The position numbers were made by a program, and so were the translations under genes. Positions 1 to 5,803 of a stretch of 20,977 bases of DNA are shown here, in pieces. The first letter of the stretch is position 1, and each line of letters opens with the position of its first letter. The DNA is from JBBRUG01 sp038247995 (GTDB lineage: Bacteria; Chloroflexota; Chloroflexia; Chloroflexales; Chloroflexaceae): the NCBI GenBank assembly GCA_038247995.1, contig JBBRUG010000064.1, forward strand, positions 1-20,977, written 5' to 3'. The notes beneath the pieces were generated by a model, which saw only the letters and a list, made by a program, of their open reading frames with translations, ran no database searches and was not told where the DNA came from.

Positions 1-200
1 AGATAAACAATGGTCTTGCGTGGCGGTTGGTCGTTGCCGCTGCGCAGATGAAGCACCTGTTGAATATGCGAATCGGTGTATATGCGCCTATTCCCTGGTG
101 TTCGTTGGGGAGTGAGTCGTCCCTCCCGGTCCCATCGCTGTAATGTCTTCACGGAGACGCCGATCCGCTCCGCAAATTGACGCACCGTGTATGTACTCAT
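1..200 (-). CDS. tnpA: IS607-family serine recombinase TnpA, N-terminal part (runs off left edge)
   Basis: Reading the minus strand from the ATG at 200-198 gives about 66 residues starting MSTYTVRQFAERIGVSVKT, continuing through LQRWDREGRL and a TPGNRRIY segment, and reaching PPRKTIVY at the window edge. This is the classic start of IS607-type transposases: a MerR-like winged helix-turn-helix (roughly residues 3-50), then the beginning of the small serine-recombinase domain, whose conserved IVYxRVSS follows just outside the window. The catalytic serine is therefore not visible. IS607 elements normally carry tnpB (RNA-guided nuclease) downstream, which would lie left of position 1. No Shine-Dalgarno precedes the ATG, and a promoter sits immediately upstream, so translation may be leaderless. 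A MerR-type regulator is the alternative, but the RKTIVY transition after a short HTH argues for TnpA. Confidence 0.85.
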   Translation of the reverse strand, partial: MSTYTVRQFAERIGVSVKTLQRWDREGRLTPQRTPGNRRIYTDSHIQQVLHLRSGNDQPPRKTIVY

Positions 201-207
201 ACTGCGT

Positions 208-236
208 CGTATAGCACACTTTTGGGTATTCAACAA
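208..236 (-). promoter_or_regulatory. Candidate promoter of the IS607 tnpA (leaderless arrangement)
   Basis: On the minus strand TTGTTG (236-231) and TATACG (213-208) are separated by 17 bases, and the tnpA ATG begins 7 bases after the -10 box. This would place the transcription start at or next to the start codon, in line with the missing Shine-Dalgarno. Both boxes are imperfect, so the call is tentative. Confidence 0.4.
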
Positions 237-269
237 AGGCTATGTCATGGCTCCGCAGCCGTTCAAGGC

Positions 270-749
270 TTATCCATCCCGGCCACGCGACTTCATGGCC
301 CGCTCGATATCGCGCTGAGCATCGCGTTTGGCGATATCCTCACGCTTGTCGTAGCTCTTTTTGCCGCGGGCGACGCCGAGGGCGAGCTTGGCTCGGCGAC
401 CTTTGAAGTAGATCCGCAGCGGTACGAGGGTGAGGCCCTTCTGGCGCTGGAGGCCGTCGAGGCGGCTGATCTCGCGGCGGTGCAGCAGCAACTTGCGCGG
501 GCGGGTCGGCTCGTGGTTAAAATACGTGCCGGCCTGTTCGTAGGGTGAAATATGGGTGTCATAGAGGAAGATTTCGCCATTGGCGACCCGAGCGAATGAG
601 CCGCGCATATTCACGCGGCCATCGCGCACCGACTTGATCTCGCTGCCGCTCAGCACAATGCCGGCCTCGATCGTCTCCTCAATATCATAGTCGTGGCGAG
701 CCTTGCGGTTCTCGGCCACGACGCCTGGGTTGGATTGTTTGGTACTCAT
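270..749 (-). CDS. smpB: SsrA-binding protein SmpB
   Basis: SmpB binds tmRNA (SsrA) and delivers it to stalled ribosomes for trans-translation. The 159-residue product has the family's usual length. It carries the typical opening (VVAENRKARHDYDIEE, residues 10-25), the beta-barrel core with GIVLSGSEIKSVRDGRVN and GEIFLYDTHISPY, the LLLHRREI segment near residue 90, and the basic C-terminal tail KKSYDKREDIAKRDAQRDI that folds as a helix in the ribosomal mRNA path. AGAGG lies 4 bases before the ATG at 749. A weak -10 box (TATACT, minus strand 785-780) lies just upstream. The stop codon at 270-272 is only about 35 bases from the IS607 promoter, so the insertion element landed just behind this gene without damaging it. 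No tmRNA gene was seen nearby. Confidence 0.97.
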   Translation of the reverse strand: MSTKQSNPGVVAENRKARHDYDIEETIEAGIVLSGSEIKSVRDGRVNMRGSFARVANGEIFLYDTHISPYEQAGTYFNHEPTRPRKLLLHRREISRLDGLQRQKGLTLVPLRIYFKGRRAKLALGVARGKKSYDKREDIAKRDAQRDIERAMKSRGRDG

Positions 750-853
750 AACGCCTCTGTTAAGCCAAATGTTCTCGTAAGTATAGCACGCTCCGCCTCA
801 GGCTAACGGTGGGCCGGCAAGGTTGCTCAGCAGGCCCAACCCTAACCTCAGGC

Positions 854-883
854 TTGACAAATGCTATCCAGATTTACTATGAT
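854..883 (+). promoter_or_regulatory. Sigma-70-type promoter of the LGFP-like secreted protein
   Basis: A perfect -35 box TTGACA (854-859) and a -10 box TATGAT (878-883) are separated by 18 bases, about 80 bases upstream of the ATG at 963. Transcription would start near 890, giving a 5' leader of about 70 bases that ends in a clear AGGAG at 952-956. Confidence 0.7.
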
Positions 884-962
884 GGAAGCGCACAGGCGCA
901 TTCACGTTGTAAAGTCATGTGCGTACTCACCCACCATCATTGCTCAATACCAGGAGATCCTC

Positions 963-2711
963 ATGGTTGGAACATCGCTCCGCATCGTCGTTCGACGGCT
1001 TGTGGTGCTCATTGTGCTGGCAGCCCTTGTTGCAACGGCATTGCCGGGAGCGCGCGCCCAGACTGAAGTGCGTTATTTCCCTGAGACGGGCCATACCCTG
1101 CGCGGCCAGTTTCGCGCCTTCTGGGAGGCCAATGGCGCGCTGGCGAATTTCGGCTTTCCAATCACCGAAGAGTACAGCGGGCCGAATGGTCGCACAACGC
1201 AGTATTTCGAGCGCGCCCGCTTCGAACTGAACGAGGTTGGCGGGCGAGCGGTGGTTGAACTGGGTTTGTTGGGCATCGAAGTAACTGAGGGCAGGATTTT
1301 CCCCAAGGTGCCGCCGATCGAGAATACGGCGGATCAGCGCTACATTCCCGAGACGCAGCATATTATTCAGTATGGGTTTAAGGAGATCTGGGAGACGCGC
1401 GGCGATGTGCGCATTTTCGGCTTCCCGATCAGTGAAGAGATCGACGAGGTGTTGGAAGATGGCGAGTGGCACACGGTGCAGTACTTCGAGCGGGCGCGTT
1501 TCGAGTACTGGCCGAATTTCCCGCCCGGCCAGCGCGTGCTGATCAGTAATCTCGGTCGGCGCCTCGCCCCATCGGATCGCGTGATTCCGGTGCCGCCACC
1601 GGGAAGCGGCCAACCGGCGCCGCAGCCGCAGCCCCAGCCGCAACCGGCGCCCGCGCCGCTGCCGCCAAGCGTGAACGCTACCGTTACCCCGCCGGAGGGG
1701 CCGCAGGGCACCACATTCAGCTTCGATGCGTTCGGTTTTGAAGCCGGCGAAAATGTCGGGATCTGGATCACGGCCCCCGATCAGTCCACCTTCGGCGCCG
1801 ATTTCCAGGCTGTCGCCGACGGCTCCGGTTCGATTGCCGCCGAAAATACCGGCATCGGCACCGATAGCAGCTTCCCCGAAGGGATCTGGTCATTCAACGC
1901 CCAGGGTGTGCGCAGCGGTCGCCAGGCGATCGGCTACTTCCGGATTACCGGCGTAACTGCGCCTACCGGCGATCCCAATCGCCTTGGCCAGCTCATCCAC
2001 GACGATTTACCGCGTCAGGGGTTGTCGTTTATTCTCCCGGTCGCTGCACCGCCCGGCGCCGAATTCATCTTGATCGGCGGTGGTTTCGACGTGAATGAAA
2101 ATGTTGTGGCTTGGGTAACCCTGCCCGATAACACGAGCGTAGCAGTTGGGGCGGAACGGATCGTTAAAGACGGTACGGTGGTTCAGGTGCTCGTGCCGAC
2201 AGCCGGCCTGGGCGAAGGAAACTACACCGCAGTGATCAATGGGCAATCTACCGGCGCAATCGCAGCGGCCGCTTTCAGGCTCACCTCCGATTTTGTCGCC
2301 GGCCCAGGCACACCGCGACCGGCGAATGTGAGTGGCGGCGTCAGTCCGTCTGAAGGCCCCCAGGGCACCACGTTCCAAGTACGTGGCGGCGGACTACGGC
2401 CCAACGAACTGACTGAATTGTGGATCACCGATCCGCTGGGCGGTTACCTGCTGTATCCGGAGCCGTTCCAGGCGGAAGCCGACGGGCGGATCGGCTATAA
2501 CCCGCCGTTCGATCTTACGGCGACGAATGAGGCGGCGGCGGGCGTCTATGGGATTCACTTCCGCGGCCTTGAGAGCCGGGCACGGGTCGATGTCTACTTC
2601 ACCGTCACTGGGCCGGCAGGCCAGGGAACGCCTGGTGCGAGCTTGCGCATGGTCGAGCAACTGATCGCAACCGGCGCGCTGCCGCGCACAGAGTATTGGG
2701 TACGGCGGTAG
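963..2711 (+). CDS. Secreted multidomain protein with two LGFP-like repeats and Ig-like domains
   Basis: No characterised homolog is recognised. The ATG at 963 is chosen because AGGAG lies 6 bases upstream and a signal peptide follows directly (hydrophobic residues 13-27, cleavage expected after ARA at 30-32). The 582-residue product contains two copies, about residues 36-110 and 125-200, of a module whose hallmarks are FPETGH, an FWE aromatic stretch, FGFPI(T/S)EE, then QYFERARFE and a closing LGLLG or LGRRL. A Pro/Gln-rich linker (about 210-235) leads to three beta-rich, Ig/IPT-like segments; two start with P(P/S)EGPQGTTF and contain a (L/I)WITxP strand. The architecture suggests an exported surface or matrix protein binding wall or polysaccharide, by analogy with LGFP repeats; that role is inference. 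The same module recurs in the CAP-domain protein at 13728. Confidence 0.85.
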   Translation: MVGTSLRIVVRRLVVLIVLAALVATALPGARAQTEVRYFPETGHTLRGQFRAFWEANGALANFGFPITEEYSGPNGRTTQYFERARFELNEVGGRAVVELGLLGIEVTEGRIFPKVPPIENTADQRYIPETQHIIQYGFKEIWETRGDVRIFGFPISEEIDEVLEDGEWHTVQYFERARFEYWPNFPPGQRVLISNLGRRLAPSDRVIPVPPPGSGQPAPQPQPQPQPAPAPLPPSVNATVTPPEGPQGTTFSFDAFGFEAGENVGIWITAPDQSTFGADFQAVADGSGSIAAENTGIGTDSSFPEGIWSFNAQGVRSGRQAIGYFRITGVTAPTGDPNRLGQLIHDDLPRQGLSFILPVAAPPGAEFILIGGGFDVNENVVAWVTLPDNTSVAVGAERIVKDGTVVQVLVPTAGLGEGNYTAVINGQSTGAIAAAAFRLTSDFVAGPGTPRPANVSGGVSPSEGPQGTTFQVRGGGLRPNELTELWITDPLGGYLLYPEPFQAEADGRIGYNPPFDLTATNEAAAGVYGIHFRGLESRARVDVYFTVTGPAGQGTPGASLRMVEQLIATGALPRTEYWVRR

Positions 2712-2713
2712 CA

Positions 2714-2788
2714 CACTGAAGCACTGAAACCCTGAAACACTGAAGCACTGAGGCGCTGAGGAACACTGAAATTCTGAGGCGCTGAGGA
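2714..2788 (+). repeat. Degenerate tandem CTGA-word repeat
   Basis: Nine copies of a 7-9 bp word of the type CACTGAAG / CGCTGAGG follow each other over about 75 bases, starting 3 bases after the stop of the preceding gene. Word length and last bases vary, so this is a decayed or slippage-prone array rather than a perfect satellite. No gene is visible in it. Confidence 0.8.
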
Positions 2789-2866
2789 ATGCCGTGAACC
2801 AGGTGAACAAATGCCTGAGCGCCGCAGTAGCATCTGGGTTAGGGCCTCAGTGATGTGGAGAATATT

Positions 2867-3880
2867 GTGGTTGTCCGGCGTCTTCGTCTTATTGCTCTTA
2901 TTGCCGTCCTCCTGCTCAGCGCTTGCGCTCCGGCAAGCCGATCCGCTGCCGATGACCAGGGCAGTGCGCCGGAAAGCGTGCGCGGCGCGGCGCTGCCCGG
3001 GCGGTTACTCTTTGTGGCCGACGGCGCGATCTGGCAATGGCAGGGTCGTGAGGCGCGCCCCTTGATCAGCGTTGGCGATCCTGCCCATCCTGCCTTCGAT
3101 CCCGCCGGCGAGCGGATCGCTTATGTAACGCGCAGTAATAGCGCCAGCGATCTGATCGTCGCCGACCGTGATGGGCGTGAATTGGCCCGCCTTACGTCGA
3201 ACGACGCAGCGGCACCGCCGAATAGTCTCCAGCGCGTCTATGCCAGCCGTTGGGCGTTATATCCGGCCTGGTCGTCCGACGGCACCCAGATCGTAACCGC
3301 CAGCCAGGCTGCGCCACCTGACGGTGAGCCGCCCGCCGAGTACAATCTGGCGCTGTATAGCCTTACGCCCGGCGCTGCAGGCCAGCTTACACCATTGTAT
3401 GCCGACAATGGCGCGCATTGCGGGCGCAGCGCCTTCGCCCCCGATGGTAGCCTGGTGTTCGTACGCGCCGCTACCACCGATGACGGCGCGCAGCAACTTT
3501 ACCGGCTCGATCCGCTCCTTGGTACGGTGGCGCCGATTCCCGGTGCGCCGACCCAAAGCTACGACCCCGCCTTCAGTCCCGACGGAACCTGGCTGGCTTT
3601 TGCGGCGCGCACTGCCGACGGCACCGACATCCATGTGCTTCCCGCCAATGGCGGCGCAGCGCAACGCCTTACCAACCTGCGTAGCGCCCGTGCACCCGCC
3701 TTCGCTCCCGACGGCAGTCAGATCGCCTTCCTCGCGATCGCGCCGGGAGAAAGCAGCTTCGACCTCTGGGTGAGCGACCTGCGTACAAACGATGACGGCA
3801 GCCTCAGCATCGAAACGCCGCAGCGCCTCACGACTGCGCGCGATCTCGATGCCGATTCGGGGTTGAGTTGGGCGCCCTAG
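2867..3880 (+). CDS. Lipoprotein with WD40-like (PD40/TolB-type) beta-propeller repeats
   Basis: The GTG at 2867 is preferred because GGAG (2857-2860) precedes it by 6 bases and it gives an ideal 20-residue lipoprotein signal ending in the lipobox LSAC; an in-frame GTG at 2855 is the alternative. After the acylated cysteine and a short Ser/Ala-rich linker, the roughly 337-residue protein consists of repeated blades, each with the PD40 signature: PAFDPAGERIAYV, YPAWSSDGTQIV, SAFAPDGSLVFV, YDPAFSPDGTWLAF and PAFAPDGSQIAFL. Such propellers are protein-interaction scaffolds, as in the TolB family. The protein should sit on the outer face of the cytoplasmic membrane. It follows the LGFP-like gene in the same direction with a 155-base gap filled by a tandem repeat. 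Its binding partner is unknown. Confidence 0.88.
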   Translation: MVVRRLRLIALIAVLLLSACAPASRSAADDQGSAPESVRGAALPGRLLFVADGAIWQWQGREARPLISVGDPAHPAFDPAGERIAYVTRSNSASDLIVADRDGRELARLTSNDAAAPPNSLQRVYASRWALYPAWSSDGTQIVTASQAAPPDGEPPAEYNLALYSLTPGAAGQLTPLYADNGAHCGRSAFAPDGSLVFVRAATTDDGAQQLYRLDPLLGTVAPIPGAPTQSYDPAFSPDGTWLAFAARTADGTDIHVLPANGGAAQRLTNLRSARAPAFAPDGSQIAFLAIAPGESSFDLWVSDLRTNDDGSLSIETPQRLTTARDLDADSGLSWAP

Positions 3881-3906
3881 CAGGCGCATGCCAGGCGACC
3901 TTCCAT

Positions 3907-4018
3907 CCGCAGTCGGCAGTCCGCAGTCCGCAGTCCGCAGTCCGCAGTCCGCAGTCCGCAGTCCGCAGTCCGCAGTCCGCAGTTCCCAGTCCGCAGTTCC
4001 CAGTCCGCAGTCCGCAGT
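3907..4018 (+). repeat. 16-copy 7-bp tandem repeat (CCGCAGT)
   Basis: Sixteen contiguous 7-base units fill 112 bases: thirteen are exactly CCGCAGT, unit 2 is CGGCAGT and units 12 and 14 are TCCCAGT. The array fills most of the gap between two converging genes and ends two bases before the stop codon (4021-4023) of the folate gene. The identical TCCCAGT variants alternate with CCGCAGT, suggesting duplication of a 14-base unit at that end. Confidence 0.97.
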
Positions 4019-4020
4019 CC

Positions 4021-4602
4021 TTAGCCCTCAGGCGTGATCATTTCTGCTTCGGTAATAATGCATTGGAGCGGTACATCGTGGGGGGCGTGGGGAATGGCGG
4101 GCACTTCCTGGGCGCTAAAGGCCACGCCGATGGTCAGGCCGCAGGTCTGGGGGAGTAAGCGGTCGTAGTGGCCGGCACCGTAACCCAGGCGATAACCCTG
4201 GCGGTCGAAGCCGAGCAATGGGACGAGGATCACATCCCAGGTATCGGGAGCGCTGGGGCGGATGACGGTCGGCACGGGTGTGCCGAGCGCTCCGCGAGTG
4301 AAGTCCCCAGGCTCCAGGCTGACAATCCAACTATGGCTAAGCTGTTGTGCCCGCGGCAATGCGACAGGAACAGCGAGCGCTTTGCCGGTTTTCAGCGCCC
4401 CCGCCAGCAGGGGGCGAAGTTCAACCTCAGAACCGATCGCCAGATAACTATGGATCACTCGTGCCATTACAAAGGCCGGCAGGCCGGCCAGACGGGCGCA
4501 GATGGCGGCGCTCCGACTGGCCCGATCCGTCACTGCCTCGCGGCGGGCACGCAGGTCGGCCCGCAGCGCCCGTTTCTGCGCAACAATTAACGCACTATCC
4601 AT
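4021..4602 (-). CDS. 5-formyltetrahydrofolate cyclo-ligase (5,10-methenyl-THF synthetase)
   Basis: The enzyme converts 5-formyl-THF to 5,10-methenyl-THF with ATP, returning the storage folate to one-carbon metabolism in the cytosol. The 193-residue product matches the family in length. It has the N-terminal basic helix (KRALRADLRARREAV), the PGDFTRGALGTPVP segment that lines the folate site, and the C-terminal signature LVPLLGFDRQGYRLGYGAGHYDR containing the Gly-rich ATP/phosphate loop. The final CIITE strand motif is also present. The start ATG (4602) is followed by a normal N-terminus. The gene lies just downstream of the two DUF4491-like genes on the same strand with a 28-base gap and may be cotranscribed with them. 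Its stop codon directly adjoins a 7-bp tandem repeat array. Confidence 0.95.
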   Translation of the reverse strand: MDSALIVAQKRALRADLRARREAVTDRASRSAAICARLAGLPAFVMARVIHSYLAIGSEVELRPLLAGALKTGKALAVPVALPRAQQLSHSWIVSLEPGDFTRGALGTPVPTVIRPSAPDTWDVILVPLLGFDRQGYRLGYGAGHYDRLLPQTCGLTIGVAFSAQEVPAIPHAPHDVPLQCIITEAEMITPEG

Positions 4603-4630
4603 GCAACCATTGTAGCACTTTACCTACGCG

Positions 4631-4969
4631 CTACAGATGCGGTGCCTTGATCTTTTTAATCTGCGCGACAAAGGGCGGATCAGGCTTGCGCTCCGGGTTA
4701 AAGCGGAACCAGCCGAGTTCAGTGCGCACCGCCTGCTCTTTCAGTTCCGTCGCGCCCCAGACGAACGAGCCGCCGGTGATCCCAAGCAGCGCCGACCAAC
4801 CTGCATTCGGCACGAACAGTGAACCAACAATCATGATGATCCCAAGCATCAATGGGTACGGCCACCAGAGATAGCCGAGCGCGTACTCCATACGGATCAC
4901 CCAGAAGAAACCGAACCCGATAATCCCCAGGCTAAAGAGTCCAAGGGCGAGGCCACCCCATGCAAGCAT
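4631..4969 (-). CDS. DUF4491-like small membrane protein (paralog 2)
   Basis: The ATG at 4969 is chosen over one further upstream because GGAAAGG lies about 8 bases before it and the protein then starts directly in a membrane segment (MLAWGGLALGLFSLGIIG). The 112-residue product shows three hydrophobic spans (about 2-25, 35-53 and 58-75), then a polar tail with the DUF4491-type signature: an E-L-K-E-Q cluster, a basic residue, G-W-F and N-P-E-R. The family is uncharacterised; members are small integral membrane proteins. The gene directly follows a second, longer member on the same strand. Function is unknown. Confidence 0.65.
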   Translation of the reverse strand: MLAWGGLALGLFSLGIIGFGFFWVIRMEYALGYLWWPYPLMLGIIMIVGSLFVPNAGWSALLGITGGSFVWGATELKEQAVRTELGWFRFNPERKPDPPFVAQIKKIKAPHL

Positions 4970-4990
4970 TGACGTTACCTTTCCTGGATA

Positions 4991-5065
4991 ACCAAGAACC
5001 AAGAAACCAAGGAACAAAGCAGACCGTCCTTCGTCCTTCGTCTTTGGTCAAACTGTCAAACTGTC
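4991..5065 (+). repeat. Three consecutive micro-tandem duplications
   Basis: In about 75 bases three different short words are each tandemly duplicated: ACCAAGA at 4991-4997 and 4998-5004 (with a third degenerate copy to 5012), GTCCTTC at 5026-5032 and 5033-5039 (third copy GTCTTTG), and GTCAAACT at 5047-5054 and 5055-5062. The last duplication covers the final codons and stop of the minus-strand gene ending at 5048. Confidence 0.8.
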
Positions 5066-5476
5066 GGACTTGCGTACAGCACGCCCAGGTGTGGTATGGC
5101 TACTGGATACCGGCCGACCTTGCGGCTCGCGATTGAGCAGATCTTCCAGGGTTGCGTGCGGGCTGGTCGCCAGAATCTGGGCGTGGCGCGGATTCTGCGG
5201 GTTCGCGGGTGCATGCCCCTTCACGATCCGCTTCTGCTGGCGGAACAGCTCGAAGGCGTCCCAAAGCAGGGTGATCCCGATAATGCTGCTTACGCCGGCA
5301 AGCGTGAGATTGGGCGCAAACAGCGCGTAGATATTTAGACTAATTCCGATACTGATCAGGATTGCCATCGGCGGCCCAAGCCGCACGCTGTGCGCCTCCA
5401 ACCAACGTACACCAACATGGCCCCACCAGATCCCGAGAAAGGTCGCCAGAGCCATCCAAAAACCTGCAAGCTGCAT
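5048..5476 (-). CDS. DUF4491-like small membrane protein (paralog 1, longer C-terminal tail)
   Basis: The ATG at 5476 has AAGGA 8 bases upstream. The 142-residue product begins with a membrane span (MQLAGFWMALATFLGIWWG), has two more hydrophobic spans (about residues 35-56 and 60-75), and carries the family-type motif D-A-F-E-L-F-R-Q-Q-K-R followed by a Gly and an N-P-x-N-P-R-H block near residues 78-100. Unlike its downstream paralog it continues with a 45-residue polar, probably disordered tail whose last residues are encoded by a tandem duplication. The two genes are probably an ancient tandem duplicate. Function is unknown; a membrane location is the only firm statement. Confidence 0.65.
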   Translation of the reverse strand: MQLAGFWMALATFLGIWWGHVGVRWLEAHSVRLGPPMAILISIGISLNIYALFAPNLTLAGVSSIIGITLLWDAFELFRQQKRIVKGHAPANPQNPRHAQILATSPHATLEDLLNREPQGRPVSSSHTTPGRAVRKSDSLTV

Positions 5477-5596
5477 TGCGGAGTTCCTTCAAGAGCCGCT
5501 AGCGGCGGCTACCCTACTATTCCTATCCAAAGTTATACAAATCTATGCATCTGTGACATAGTGTACAAGGTTATGCGGCGCACGTCAACCGCTGGT

Positions 5597-5625
5597 TTGA
5601 CTCCCGGGAACGAGCCGGGTATAGT
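5597..5625 (+). promoter_or_regulatory. Sigma-70-type promoter upstream of guaB
   Basis: TTGACT (5597-5602) and TATAGT (5620-5625) are separated by exactly 17 bases, and the spacer itself is an inverted repeat (CCCGGG...CCGGG). Transcription would begin near 5632, so the transcript must cross a hairpin (5670-5696) and an intrinsic terminator (5720-5749) before reaching guaB. Confidence 0.7.
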
Positions 5626-5631
5626 AGAGCA

Positions 5632-5749
5632 GAGCCGCTTTCTTACTTGCAAGGCACTGCTGTACCCAACGGTTATGCGTGAACACCACGTAACCGAAGC
5701 ACTGACGTTGTTGTTTGTTCCCCTGCGCCGTGCTGCGCGGGGGTTTTTT
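5632..5749 (+). ncRNA. Structured guaB leader, candidate attenuator or terminated small RNA
   Basis: The stretch from the predicted start near 5632 to the terminator holds a stem at 5670-5696 (CGGTTA with TAACCG, then a 2-base bulge and CGTG with CACG around the loop AACAC) and the terminator hairpin. No purine, T-box or other riboswitch consensus was recognised by eye. It is either a cis-acting attenuator for guaB or a stand-alone RNA of about 118 bases. The exact 5' end is an estimate. Confidence 0.45.
5720..5749 (+). terminator. Intrinsic terminator within the guaB leader
   Basis: A 9-bp stem (CCCCTGCGC at 5720-5728 with GCGCGGGGG at 5735-5743, one T-G wobble) closes the 6-base loop CGTGCT and is followed immediately by six T residues (5744-5749). 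It lies 54 bases upstream of the guaB start, downstream of a good promoter and in the same direction, with no gene between them that it could be terminating. Confidence 0.8.
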
Positions 5750-5803
5750 GCATCACGTACGGGCGATGATCGCGCCCGACAATCTATCTGAGGAGGAGCC
5801 GCT

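Noticed and set aside
177..548. Plus-strand open frame of 123 codons opposite smpB
   Set aside because: It is the antisense shadow of smpB, has no ribosome site and no recognisable motif.
927..1643. Long minus-strand open frame opposite the LGFP-like gene
   Set aside because: High-GC shadow of a gene with clear signal peptide, repeats, promoter and ribosome site on the plus strand.
3907..4018. CRISPR-like array
   Set aside because: Units are 7 bp with no spacers, so it is a simple tandem repeat.
5674..5791. Leader peptide of 39 codons upstream of guaB
   Set aside because: It has no clear ribosome site and no run of regulatory codons, so it is mentioned only within the leader finding and not called as a gene.
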